Assembly (NCBI GenBank): GCA_025403435.1
Contig: CM046350.1
Span: forward strand, 17,457,274-17,521,273
DNA: 64,000 bases
Direction of reading: 5' to 3'
DNA from: Artocarpus heterophyllus
Lineage: Eukaryota > Streptophyta > Magnoliopsida > Rosales > Moraceae
The number at the start of each line of letters is the position of its first letter. Position 1 is the stretch's first letter. Positions 23,881 to 36,857 of the stretch are shown piece after piece. The notes beneath the pieces were generated by a model. The model was not told where the DNA came from and did no database searches. It saw only the letters and a list, made by a program, of their open reading frames with translations. The position numbers were made by a program, and so were the translations under genes.

Positions 23881-26039
23881 GGTGTCGTTACTTTGATAGG
23901 TTGCTAAATTAAGCAGGAAAAGAAGTAAGTGATCTATCCCTATCCTTTGTAAATATTATTTTAATTATTTGCATGTTTTAATTAGTGTGTTTATTATTCA
24001 AAAATAAAAAAAATCAAAAATTAAAAATTAAAAAGGGCGGATGCTTTTCACTCACTACTTTATTCATTCTGGATAAACAAAAGCTTAGAACATGCAATTG
24101 GATAGAAAAAAAGCTTTGAGAATCCCTCGTGTATAGGAATTTTTCTAAACTGTTAAGTCCTAAAACAAGAAATTAGGTAGAGATAGCATATAGTACCACC
24201 ACTTTTTACTAATAAACCATTGACGAAACCTATTCATGATAAAAGACATGGTCAAATTTGATTATTAGATGAACAATAGAAGGAAAAATGTAAGAAGTGA
24301 GAATTATTCAAAACTTTGGCCTAACACCCAAACTTCAAAACCGTCCTTTCAATCTAAAAATTCTTCAGGAAATTTGAAAAAGTAAAGTTTGAAGAAAACC
24401 CTAGTAGAGTTTATAGAAATCACAAAAAGAATCTCAACAAATTTATTGAAAAAATTGGGAGAACTACGAAAGGACTGAGAGAAAATAAAAACTACTTTGT
24501 GTCAAAGGTAGAACAAAATGAAACCATTCTTGTCAAAGACACCATAGCATAAAGTTGTCACTTAGAAGAATCTGTTGAGTCAATTAAATAGTCTCTTGAG
24601 TTGTTTAAACAAGATTCTTTAGGTGAGGTAAAAAAAGTTGACCTAACAATATAAGAGGAATATGTGCGACCCACCTATCTTGAGGAACAACTATTAGGAG
24701 AGGAATGTGAGGAAGAAAAAGAAGGCTTAGCTATAAAGGAGGAACAATCATCACTTTTAGTTCTAGATTTTCAACCTCAGTTGTTACAAGAGTTTACTCA
24801 AGACCATTCTTACCAAGATCCTATGTGGCCACCACCTCTAACATCATTTTTATAGACTTAGCAAGAACATAAAATAAGTCCAAGTTTTACAAGTTTAAAT
24901 GCTCTAAATTTTGCCAATCTTGAACGCTTGTTTACGCAAGATCTGTATGTAGTATCTTTCAATATTTACTATGAGAGGAAGCTGCTCTTTGATGACTATC
25001 CACAGAAGCAAATTTGGAAGAAAGATTTGCTAGATTTAGAGCATCAAACGATGGGAAAACACTTTCAAAGTAATATCTTTACGTTCTTTTATTTGTAATA
25101 TATTTTTTGTGTGTTGCTTTGTGCTATTTTGATTTTCATTTAAAAATAATAAAAAATGTTGAAATTTATTCTAAAAATTTAAAAATGAAAGCCATAAATT
25201 AAATTTTTTTAGAATGATTAAGTTACAGAATTAAACTGTTTTCATTTTTTTCTCTAGACATATTCTAATGAGTTTGATTTTGTAAATACAATTTGTTTGG
25301 ATTTTCAAATAATTTTTCAATAAAAAATGTGTGTTTTGATTACACATTTTAATTTTCCTTAGAAAAAAATCTTTGAAATTAAATTACTTAATAATTTATT
25401 TAAAATAGTTGAGATTAAAGAGAATATAATCATTGTGATTAGTAAGTATTCTATACTTGCAGTCTCTTGAAACGCGTTTTGAAAAATTTAAAAGTGATTT
25501 TAATTTTCAATCAAAAAAAGTCTTAAGAATCTGACTTTAAAAGACTCTATTTGTAATATATTATTATGTGTTTATTTTAGTTTGTTTGTTAAGTTTGTTA
25601 TAGATCATGTGTGTAGCTATGCTGATTCAGGTAATATTTTTACTACTCTCACTATTCTTTTTCCATATTAGGGACAATGCACAATTTAGGTTAGGGGGAG
25701 AGGGTTGTCCTTCAATGCTGTGTGAAATTGTGCCAAATTTTTTCATTTTTTGCCCTTTCTTTATTTTTGCTCTACATGTTTATGTGTTTTGTAAAAAAAT
25801 TTCATTTTTGTGTGTTATTTTTTAAGTTTTTGTGAGTCATAAAAAATTAAAAAAAGTGTTTTGCAAGTATTAGTTTCTTAGTAATTAATGTGTTAATATT
25901 TTATTTTGATTTCTGAATTTCATATTAGAGTAATGTCATTTTCTCTTCTTTGAATTATCTAACTTTATGGACTCTTAAAATTTTAGTTTTATTTAACATC
26001 TTTACGTGTTTATTTTTCAAAGTGTTTGTAAGCCATTCT

Positions 26040-28612
26040 TGTAACGCCCCAAAATGGGGGTTAACAGTTTTTAATAAATAAAATGAAGATCAGAAAATAA
26101 AAATAAAACATCAAAGTAATTTGTCCGGGACTTAAAGAAAATCTTTCAAATAAAATAAAAACATAAACAAATAAACAAACCACAGTTTAATGTAGCACCT
26201 TAAATTTTAACAATATAAAACTGTCACCATCATCATTTCAACCCTCAACACATCTTAATATAGTCACAGAAAGTAACAAACGATGCTTACAATATCATGA
26301 AGGACATTCTTTGATAAATGAAACAATTCCAACGTAATACAGCTACATAGTTTCCTCAACTATTTTTTTGTAGCCACCTCACACTTAGTGAGTCATGAAA
26401 AGATAAAAATATAAGGGAATGAGCGACAACATGCTTAGTAGGGAATAACTATTACTCACCTTTAAGTTTTATCATTACTACATTAAAACTTGCATGATTG
26501 GTTAATGCTTATCATTATCCAAATTATGATATTTATTATGCTCATATTTCATGGATACCATAGTTAATCATTACCCAGTTTCATACATATACATATATAC
26601 AAATATTACAGTTCATTATTATTCTTAGGTATCCACGTTCAATAGAATATCACTCAACTCATCAAAACTCAATGGGCAAGCTTGACCACCCTCCAATCAT
26701 TCCAAGGGTGTTCTGGTGAGGGGACATCAAGCCCCAAGTCCTCACTAAGTCGATTCATGTACAGTGCGTTATGGGACTTTCGACCCAAGGGAGCATCATC
26801 ACCTCCCCCTATTTTACCTTTTAGGGTATTTATGCCCAATGACGTAACCGCTGCCCTCTTCACGTCTCACTATTTTTCTATATTCAATCGTTATTTATAG
26901 AGTCGGTTTTCCTAACTATGCTTCTTAATTTACAACAACATGTGTCAAATCATTATGTTCCTTTTTTTAATACAGGACGAGTTTCACATTATCATATTAT
27001 AGATATAATCATATACATTTAAAATATCATATACATATTTTGTAACATAAAATAACCAAATTTTAATTTACCAAAACCCCACAAAAGATGAGTAATAGAA
27101 TCCCTACCTTCCAAGTTTATCAACAATCTTTAAATCCCGGAATCAATTAACATTAGCTCCACACTCCCTTGATCCTAAGGCATGCATAAGGATAATTAAA
27201 ACTAAAGCACAACATACAGCCATATTCATAAATAAATCATGTGTAAATCCATCTTACTAGTGTGCCATTAAAGCTTTTATGCAAATTCCTTTTTTAATAC
27301 CAAAGTAAACAATTTTTGTCTTAACACAATATAAAATGTATACAAGTAATCTATGTGTTTTAGCCCCTAAAAATATTTATAAATCACTTAGGATAATATT
27401 GGAAAGGTTGCAAGACATTAAGGAATTAGGTGGTGAGCAAAGATGGGTTCTTGATTCAAGTTAGCTGTTGGTATACTATGGTAAACTGACAGTATACTTT
27501 TACAAAAAGGATAGGTTTACTATTTACAATCATCACACGGGTTAACAGGTGGTTTACTTAACGTAAACGGGTTGTATATTACCATTGGTAGGTTTACTAG
27601 TTTCCAATCTAAAAATTAAAAAATTCATAGAAAATAAAAAACAACTCTAATTTAGGCTTATGATAGCTCGTTAGAAAGCTTAGGATGTCTACTTTTTAAA
27701 TATGCAAACCAATTTATAAAATTCAGTTTAATTCAATCCTAGAATTTCAAAAAATAGCCACTACCCATAAAGGTATTACAAAGTTTATGGAATGTCAAGT
27801 TTTTCTTTAATCAAAAACATATTATCCTTGTTCAAAATCTCAAAACCATTCCAAAATATGCAGCATGCATTATATAATCATAATAAACATATTCTCATGA
27901 GTTTTATACCAAAATTATCATTAAACCATATCTCTAGCCTTTCTTGCAAATAAGGGTGAAAACATGCTTATATCAAACTTTCTCATTCAAAACCATGAAA
28001 TCTAAATTGTGCAGCAAAATAAATGAGCAAATTCAAAGTAAAGATGGTAGATAGAACAAGATTAATTTTCTAAAATCTTATCTTAAAATCTCATTGAAAA
28101 CTTTAAGTCATCAATTCAAGGGATTAAAGCTCAATTTCAACTTTAGCATGGAGACTTTTGAACGACATGGAGCTGGGTTTCTCAGGCTTAGAGAGCAGAA
28201 GAAAGAAGAAGAAGAAGAGAATGAGAGGTAGAAATTTCAAGGAGGAAGGAAAATATAAGTGTTGTACGGAGAAAAGAAAATGAATGCATGGTTTTCTTTG
28301 TTGGAGGGCCCGATTAAAAGAAAATAATAGGAATTGGGAGACAAGTAAGTGAAACATTAAGTACATTATGTCTCCTTCAGATATTTTAGTTCATATAATG
28401 CCAAATGGCATTTTAGTAATTAATTTAATGTTCCAAGAGTGTTTCGGTAAATATACTAAATAGATATAAAAAAAATTTTAAAAAAATATTTTTTTTGAAA
28501 TAGGTAGAAATAAATAGGATGAAATAGATTTTAGATGAAATAAATTTTAGTTAGCACACTAATAATTAATTTATTTACCATATTACTTGTTAAGAAAATA
28601 ATGGGTGTCACA
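26040..28612 (-). mobile_element. Nested solo LTR A, 2.57 kb, 5-bp target duplication
   Basis: The segment begins TGTAACGCCCC and ends GGGTGTCACA, and is flanked by the perfect duplication attct (26035-26039 and 28613-28617). No primer site or coding region lies inside, so it is a solo LTR left by recombination. On the minus strand it starts TGTGACACCC, then has a CT-rich tract (28195-28225 reversed) and a less AT-rich block at 26660-26870. This architecture recalls chromovirus (Tekay/Del-like) LTRs; the family name is inference. Its short open frames are not genes. Confidence 0.85.
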
Positions 28613-28778
28613 ATTCTTTTCACACATGCACTGTAATGCTTAATTGTGGTAGTAAATCAAAGCTATGAATATTTGAGTTTTGTTATTTTATGGAGATGAA
28701 CAATTAAGGTCAGTAACATTTTCAAAATTACTTAACTAATTAATTGAAAATAAATAGAAAGAAATAAAAGAAACTGTA

Positions 28779-31700
28779 TGTGACGACCCACCTTTTCAGG
28801 CAGTCACTTTGCCTTTTTAAACATTGTTCTTAAACAGTAATCTTAGTTACTTAGTAAGAAAAATACTGAAATAATTTTTTTTTACATCATCATCCTTTAA
28901 AACGTTCTTTGAAAACTGTTGTGACTTCTGTCGCAATCTAGGTTGAGACCTCGCTCAACACTTGCCTTTAAATCCATTTCAAATCGTTTCTTAAAACTTA
29001 TTAAGAAACATTTGCTAAATCATTGATTAATACTTAACTTCATAAGAAAATAAAACATTCCGTAAATATATCGTAAAACTACAAAAATATTTCTTAAAAC
29101 TATGATTTTCTTAAAACTTTGAAAACACTATATTAAATAGTGGAAAACATTTCTTTTGAATAGCAAAAACTTGCTGTGATGGTATCCATACCCAAATATT
29201 TGCATCTGCCCTCTACAGCACCAAACTTTTCAAACGGGTCCTACTGATCTCCCATAAAACTACATACAGCATGAAAAAACTTTTAATAAGCTTTTACTCA
29301 GTAAGTTCAAACATAAGCTCACAAATCATTTAAAGCATGCTTTAAAAACTTTTCTCACAAAAACATTTCTCTTAAAATGTTTTCCATAAACATTTCTAAA
29401 AACATTTTTCATAAACGTTTTTTATAAAACATGTCTGACATGTTTTACATAAACATTTTTCGTAAAACATTTTTCTTAAAATGTCGTTCATAAACCTTTT
29501 CTTGAAAATATGAAAATGTTTTTCATAAACATTTATCGTAAAACATTTCTCAAAATGTCTTTCATAACATAACATATAAATATTTCATAAAAAGGAATTC
29601 AAGCAAAATCAGAATGCATGATTCCATTTATGCTCAATTATGAACTTTCATTTATGAGTGTTTTATGAACGTTCTATTCTTACTTTAACTTTCTATCTTT
29701 CTTTCTTAACTTTCCTTATCTTACTTTAACTTTTTATCCTCGTTCATTATCTTTCCTTATCTTACTTTAGTGTTCGTACCAATATCATTAATTATGAGGT
29801 CATAAACATGATGCTTCCCTTGCGGAAGACTTGAGACCATCAAACATCGAGGTCATATACCTCACATCTAAGAGGTCAAACTTTAACTTTACTGATATAC
29901 CTCACATCTAGGAGGTTACAACTTTAACTTTACTTTCAGTACCTTACAACAAGGAGGTTGGTATGACACTTTCTTTTTATTATCTTTACTTTACCTTCTT
30001 TTTAACGTTAGTGAGCATATCAAATGCTAACACATTATATGCAAACACACTTACAAATCATAGCTTGTACTGTAAAATCAATTACATAACAAATGCAACT
30101 TATTGCATAACAAATGCAACATAAAACGCAAATACATTTTGCAAATCATAACTTGTACTTTAACACTTATTGCATAACAAATGAAACTTATTGCATAACA
30201 AATGCATCATATAACGCAAACACATTTTACAAATCATAACTTATACTCTAACACTTATTGCATAACTAATGCAACTTATTGCATAACAAATGCATCATAT
30301 AACGTAAACACATTTTGCAAATCATAATTTATACTCTAACACTTATTGCATAACCAATGCAACTTATTGCATAACAAATGCAACATAAAACTAATTATTT
30401 AAACTATAAAACTTTATGCATTAACAAAACACAAAACATACTTTAAACATAGTTTTTTGCAAATACATTGCAAGCTTTTACTTGATCTTTTAAAACTTTA
30501 TGCACATCAAATGCAATTATGCTTTAAAATAATAGTTGCAAATACATTGCAAATCTTGATTTAAACTTTAAAACTTTTTGCATAATAAACGCAAACATAC
30601 TTTAAAAGAAACTTGCATAATAATTGCAAACTTATTTATAAATGTATACATAAATATTCAAAAATCATTTACTTCATGCTATAGGTGAAGTTTGAAACTT
30701 ACTTGGACTTTACTCTAACATTCTCCTTTCCGTTCCTATCTTGTTCCTTTTCCTTCTATTAGTTGGCTTCTGTGTCCTGATCATACGACAACGGACTCAT
30801 TAATTAACTTTTTTTTATCAATCCACTCGATTGATAATAAAACGTAAACATTAACCATTCTTTCCTTTTAGCTTCACTTGTATACTATCGGTTTACCCTT
30901 CTCTTTATTTAATTTTGTAACCCACCAGGTTACCTTTCGTTTACTCAAACATCACTTATTAAATTTTCCATCTCATGTGACGGTTTCATTACTTAATGTA
31001 TTATAGAATATTTTTTGTCTAAGAGCATTATGCTAAATCGGAGTGTCTGACTCTGTTTAGCCATTTTTTCAAAACTCTATAAAACCCATTACTTAACTTT
31101 ACCATTTCATTTCTTACATGCTACAAAAAAAATTCTTGCTAAGGAATGTTTCCCGACATCAGGCGTTTGGGATCCATTTTGGCCATTTCTTATAAAATGA
31201 CCATTTTGCCCATAACGTTCTTCTTTCATTATTTCCTTGAATAAACTTTGAATTTTTTAAAACTTAGCATCTATAATCACTTACTGTCTACAGCAGTGTA
31301 GGAAATCAACGTTCTCTAGTGAAAACCCAGTTTTCACACAATTTTCACGGTTTTGGCCCAAAATACAAAAATATTGACATTTTTGTCCTCGGAACCCAAA
31401 ATGACCAATTCATACCATAACGCTCAGTTTTTCACAACGAATAAAACTTACAAAATCACTGTAGTCAAATTCCAAATATTTCATAAAGTTTTCATTTTAC
31501 GAAATTTTGTGCCCAAAATTTCGTGAAATTCATAACTCATCAACCGGGCAGAATTGTGTAAAACTGTCTACTTTGTCCTATAGTTTCGATGTATTCTACA
31601 ACTTTTATGTTGTAACTTTCCTGAAATTCCAACGTTTAGGAGGACTTTTCGGCTGATTTTCAATTATGCCGAGCATACCCTTTTTCTTTGCAATTTAGTT

Positions 31701-32885
31701 CCTTTTGAAATTTCACCTGTTTTCTTCTTTCCAACATCATCACCATCAACATATAACATAAAATAACTATGCCACAATGTCCATATACATGCCATAGACC
31801 ATAATCATTTTATCAACCATATAATATGCATAAACCATAAACTTTAACTTAACTTCAAGGACTATAATTTTACCTAATCCTTGCTAGGGGCTTGTTCTTC
31901 CTTTTTGTGTCTTGAAATCATTCAAACTCCCCTTGATATCAAACCCATACCTCATCATAAAAATTTATCAAAAACTTGAACAAAAACCCTAGTATAAAAT
32001 AGGGAAAAGTTTTGAGGTTTACCTTAAAACTCCTCAGTTTTCATCCCCTTCACTTGTTCTTGCTTTTCCACATGATTTGGAGGCTTATACATTAAAAAAT
32101 ATCTTGAGAGGATTCATGGGAGGGTTGGTTTCCATAAGAAGGAAATTGAGCTTTTTTTTTTTCTTCCTTCCTTCCTTTCTTTCTTTCCTTTCTTTCTTCT
32201 TTTCATGTTTTATCTTCTTGTTTTTTCCCACCGTGGAGACCAAGTTTGGTCTCTTATCTCATGGATTAATTCAACTTTTTTTTCTTTTTATTTTCTCTTT
32301 TTTTTTAAAAAAAAAGGTGATGAGTCATCACCTTGGTAATCAATTAGGTTACTTTGGTGGCCAAATGTGATTGGGTCACATTTCATGGTCTGGTTGCCCA
32401 ATCAAAATCCATTGAGTGTCCACTAAACTTTTTACGCAGTCTAAGTTCATACTGACAATATTTTTTTATACTGTCGGTATTCTTTTTCATACAGTTCATG
32501 AGGTCCCATAACCTCCAATACTTATAACATCCATCACATAATGTAATTCCAATATTATCTAAGTTTGTAGAGTCCAAATTTATACTGACAGTGTTTTTTT
32601 TATATTGTTTGTATGTTCTCCATACTGTTATAGCATTCCTTATTCATCCATATTTTTCAAACAGTATTATTCATATACTGCTTCAACTTAAATAGTCTAA
32701 TTTCTATACTGCATGATCTTAAACAGTCCAATTCTTACATTAGGTTACTTTTTCAGTGTAATTTTTATACTGTATAACTTTATCAGTGTACTTTTACATC
32801 ATTTTGCTTCTTAGATTGTATTTTTATCTTATATAATTCTTAACTTTTTGCATTTTTAATATAGTAAAAATGCTCAGGTGTTACA
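28779..32885 (-). mobile_element. Nested solo LTR B, 4.1 kb, 5-bp target duplication
   Basis: Starts TGTGACGACCC and ends AGGTGTTACA, flanked by the perfect duplication ctgta (28774-28778 and 32886-32890). On the minus strand it reads TGTAACACCTGAGC at its start and GGGTCGTCACA at its end, an orientation typical of TGTAACACC-type plant gypsy LTRs. There is no internal coding region or second copy. It is unusually long and contains an 88-bp tandem array and a degenerate run of aaacattt/aaatgttt words (29340-29580). It is related to the plus-oriented solo LTR at 43.3-46.9 kb. Confidence 0.85.
30076..30384. repeat. 88-bp tandem array inside solo LTR B
   Basis: About 3.5 copies of an 88-base unit containing cttattgcataacaaatgca twice, plus a cattttgcaaatcataact block. 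The phrase cacttattgc recurs at 30164, 30252 and 30340, exactly 88 apart. Copies differ at a few positions. Confidence 0.85.
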
Positions 32886-33234
32886 CTGTAAATAAATAAA
32901 AAAGTGTAATTATGTAAATTAATGAATAAAGTTAGATAAATTTGGTTTCATAGCCTTTTTAACTCGAGTAAGTAAGTTTTAAAAGGTGCTTCAACAGCTG
33001 GTATTTTAGGCCAACTAGTCTAGGAGTTACTAACTCGAATCTCATTAAATGAGTTATGGAAAAAGCTTAAGGGGAACAAACATTACACTATCCATTGTTG
33101 TAAAGTTTAATTAATTTTTATATATATTTCTGTTTTAAGTTTTTGCACTTAATTGTTTTAAATAATAAATTTGAAGTGTTGCAGTCTGCAAGAGTGATTT
33201 GAATCAAAATATCATAACAATTTTATTCTTAGTT

Positions 33235-33316
33235 TTTTATGAAACTTCACAATTATTTATTATCTCTTTTTGCACTTTTATGAAACTTCACAATTATTTA
33301 TTATCTCTTTTTGCAC
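33235..33316. repeat. Perfect 41-bp tandem duplication
   Basis: Two identical 41-base units (starting ttttatgaaacttcacaatt, ending tttttgcac) abut in the 3' internal part of the LARD-like element. Perfect identity implies a recent event in old sequence. Confidence 0.95.
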
Positions 33317-33494
33317 TAAGTCTATCTTATATACATTTTGTTAAATAGCATATAAATTGTTTAAATAAAATTTTTGTTTTGTTAGTCTATCTTGTTAGGT
33401 TAGTCAAATTTTAGTTAAAAAGTTTACATTGTGTGAATATTCTATAAATCATTTGAAAATTTTGTCGATTTAATTGCTAGGGACTAGCAATAAG

Positions 33495-33507
33495 CTGGTT
33501 GGGAGTG
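33495..33507 (+). other. Polypurine tract before the 3' LTR
   Basis: The stretch ggttgggagtg lies immediately upstream of the 3' LTR start (tgatgatattg). It is preceded by gggactagcaataagct, a phrase common at this position in plant LTR elements. A second purine tract (aggttagggggagaggg, about 25688) lies internally. Confidence 0.6.
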
Positions 33508-35385
33508 TGATGATATTGTAAAAATGCACATTTTTTAAGGTTAAATATCATTATTTTGCTTTAACATTTCTCGTCAAATCTTCTAATTAATAGCATTTTT
33601 ATGTTACTTAGTATTTTTGTGTCTTAGTATGTAAATATGTTTAAAAATGTATTTTTAGTGTGTTTTTATATTTAATAATATGTTTGGTAATTTTTAAAGT
33701 CATTTCAATATTTTAAATATGTGTTTAGTTTGTAAATAATTAAAATCATAAAAATAATATTATGTGATTTTATTTTGAGTCTTAATGTGTCTTCTAGTGT
33801 GTTTTAAGTTTGTAATATATTTTATAATATTTTCAATAATTTCTAAAAATATTTTCAAGTCATCAAAATTATATATGTGTCAAATTAAAAAAGATTAAAA
33901 TTTTAGAAGTTTGTAATTATTTTTTATGTGTTTTATTGTAAAATAAATAATGTTAAATTATTGTAAATATTTTTATATAATAATTAATTTTAATGTGTTT
34001 TTTAATTTTAGATTTAAAATCTACAAGAAAAACAAAACAAAATAGTGTAAAAATGGATAAAAAAGACCTTAAATGCACAAGAAATCAAAAGAAATTCAAA
34101 ATTTTAAAGAAATGACATGTGGAAGCCTTTAGACCATCATATCAAGCCACCAACTCAATCCGGGTCATTTTTTCCATGCCAGTTGTCCTCCACTACCTCA
34201 AATCAGTCTTCGAATTGCCTATGACCTTTCCCGCATGCATGCGCTTCAAGTGCCGTTAGATTAGTATACTCAAACCAATCAGTCCTCAAAGTCGATTCGG
34301 TTGGCGACAAGAAAAAAATAAAATATAAAAAAAATAAATAAATAATATAATAAAAATATTGATAAAAATATGAATAGTAATTTTTTAAACCCCTATTTAT
34401 AGTCCCCTCCCCTTGCACGACCTTTTGGCCAATTTTTCCTTTCTTTTCAACCACTGAGCTTTTAGCTCAATAGTACCCCCTTTTGGGGGGGGGCGGGAGA
34501 TACCATAAGGGTACACCTCCAACTCTACTAAAAATAATAAATTAATACATAAATTAGTGTAGAGAGTCTGGTAAGGTAGAGGGATGATAATATATGTATA
34601 GTACTCTGGTATAGATTTTAACTCTATATCTGCTTTGTAATAATGCCTACATTTTTATGGAATAAATTATGTTTTAAAGTTTTTAATAATTATTGTTAGC
34701 ATTGTGATGCTGTCCATTTTTACGTAAATTCAGTCATGCTTTGTTTATATAACTTAATTGTGTTGCATAATTAATAATAATAATGAAATAATGCTCAATT
34801 TTATAGAATGTCTTTTATTGCAATATGACTTGTTATGTTGTCGATTTTAGATATTCCATAAGATGAGATATTGCCAAAATTAACACAAAATATATTCCAT
34901 TTAAATATAATAATTTTGATTTATTATTGTCTATCTCAATATTATGTTAATTATAATTATGGTGATAACAGTTATAATTTTCATAATTAATGCACTAAAT
35001 CATTTGTGAGAAATGATTGTTTTGCTACTTTTTATAGGAAAACCCTTACTATATTATAGCTTGCTATATTGTCACTTTCGATTGACTTATAAAAATAGTA
35101 AAAGTGTTTGCAATTAATTAAAAAAAGATAAAATAAATCAAATGCTTTAGATAATTATTGTTTAGAGTTAAAATTCCATATAAGTTACGAAACATACAAG
35201 GGATTATTAAAACTTCACTGCTTTAATTTTATGTTTTAAAACCTTATTTTAAAATTCTCAAAAATATTTGTTTTGTTTTAAGTTTTGTTTAGAAAAATCC
35301 CTTTAAATTTACCTCCCTGTAGATAGGACAACCTTTCTCTACTATAAACGTTCACGTTTAAAGAAACAGTTTAGGCGATACATCA
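33508..35385 (+). repeat. 3' LTR of the LARD-like element
   Basis: Counterpart of 21800-23854, with visible divergence (roughly one base in six to eight by eye) and small indels. TATA-like ctatttatag at about 34393. It ends gcgatacatca at 35385. Confidence 0.85.
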
Positions 35386-36022
35386 CCTATCATTTTGTAC
35401 ATTTGTGAATCATATTAAACTTTAGAGTAACTCAAATTTGACAATTTAAAACATGTACTCTCGAGAGTAAAGAAGAGAAGAGAAGAGAGAACAGAGAGAA
35501 TTTAGAATGAATAATTGAACTAGAGGAGAGATAAAACCTCAAGTGATTGAATCCAGATAGAAAAAGAGAGAATCGATCTTGAAAGGAATTAACAAAAGAA
35601 GAATAAGAACTAGGAGGAAAGGAGTAATTTTAATATTCATTAATCATCACACTCTAAATTAGAATTAAAATTATTAATGTATTTGTAGAGATCTAAACTA
35701 ACAAAAATATAAAATTAACTAATTTTAAAAAATTTGTCAGAGAGAAATACGAATATAAATAATTTCTAAAAGATAAATGTAAATTTTTTTTAAAAAAAAT
35801 TTAAATTATCTAATATCAATTTTGTGTGATTCTCTCGGGGTTGAAAAAACTCGATTTCGGCGAGTTTAAACTCCAAAGAATTATAAAGTAATGATATATA
35901 TGAAGCACAATAAACTTGTCCATCTAAATACTTGCTTTTGAAAGTAGCCATAAGAACTTGATATAAGATTGTAGAAACGTCTTTGATGCATTAGGAAACA
36001 ATTCTACCTCGTTAAAAACCAA
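35386..36022. other. Intergenic DNA, no gene seen
   Basis: AT-rich with a GA-rich stretch (35466-35505). Nothing recognisable. Confidence 0.5.
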
Positions 36023-36790
36023 TTACATAATCAAATTACAAGGAAATTCAAGTAAACATATATTATATTCATTTTCAAAAACAGGAATAAATTGATTTAG
36101 GGAGGGGTGCCTTATCAACAACAAACTCGAGACAAGAAGTGGTTTGACCAATCTTATTATTAGACATAACTTCGGTCTTACTTTCATACTTTTCAAGACG
36201 TGGGCTTGGCTCGCTAGGAATTTGCAAAGGGATATTATAGTATTATCATCAAGATCAACTCGAGACAAGCTTAGACACATGGCTTTTTTAGGTTTGTAAG
36301 TTTCAAGATCAACGTCCTTACGTAATGACTAAAACATATTAACTTCCTAATATATCTTATAGTATTATCATCAACCTAATAAAGTCCTAACAAAATATGA
36401 GTAACATCCACGAAAAAGACATCGTATTAAACATATAGCTCATCAAGACCAAATTTAAGAGGTAAGGAATAATGTTCAGTGACATCAAAAACAAAAAAAA
36501 AAAATTCCTATCCAATTGCTAAAAAGATGTAGGATGAAACTAAGTTGAACAACTTATTCAATCAAATTGGGTTGACACCATGTTAATATCACTACCCTCA
36601 TCAATAACAAGCTTGCAAAATTTATCGCTGAATGGGGCAGAAGTGTGAAAATAAAAAGTGCATAACTCTCCGCATGATTTTTCGGTTCCTTATACAATTC
36701 TCTCTCCAAAGGTATAAGCATATTGTCTGTCATAATAAGAGTCACGATAGCAATAACAGGACCTGATATAATATTCAAAATTCATGATTT
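36023..36790 (-). pseudogene. Decayed Ty3/gypsy polyprotein, protease region
   Basis: On the minus strand, about 36555-36660 reads KFCKLVIDEGSDINMVSTQF, matching the aspartic-protease motif region of plant gypsy polyproteins (usually IIDSGS..N.VS). Further on (about 36395-36470) comes DVFFVDVTHILLG, matching the conserved segment before the GRPW motif. Stops and frameshifts separate the pieces. The active-site triplet usually D-S/T-G is D-E-G here. The open frames 36554-36778 and 36023-36280 on this strand are other-phase or downstream leftovers. No reverse transcriptase, integrase or LTR is seen next to it. Confidence 0.65.
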
Positions 36791-36857
36791 TTTTTAATGG
36801 ATCAAATACACATTACCAAATTACCAACAAATAAAATTATAAACAAAAAAAAAAAAG

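Larger units (their letters stand above)
21800..35385 (+). mobile_element. Large gene-less LTR retroelement (LARD-like), with two nested solo LTRs
   Basis: Two diverged direct repeats (21800-23854 and 33508-35385) bound a 9.65-kb internal region. A tRNA-Asp-type primer-binding site follows the left copy and a purine tract precedes the right copy, so orientation is plus. Subtracting the two nested insertions leaves about 3 kb of original interior, with no gag, protease, reverse transcriptase or integrase visible; the longest piece of note is a 63-codon acidic frame at 24664-24855. LTRs of about 2 kb, a short non-coding interior and an Asp primer site fit a large retrotransposon derivative, probably mobilised by Athila-like or other Ty3/gypsy relatives. 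No target duplication could be found (gttct left, cctat right), consistent with age. Confidence 0.8.

Noticed and set aside
30076..30384. CRISPR-like array of regular repeats
   Set aside because: It is an 88-bp head-to-tail tandem repeat inside a plant LTR, with no distinct spacers. The genome is eukaryotic.
21795..35390. Target duplication for the outer LARD-like element
   Set aside because: Flanks read gttct and cctat. The atagg near the left end is the reverse complement of the right flank, not a direct repeat, so I did not use it.
36023..36790. Integrated plant pararetrovirus as the source of the protease-like fragment
   Set aside because: The flanking motif order (protease then a segment before GRPW) and lack of movement- or coat-protein motifs fit a Ty3/gypsy element better.
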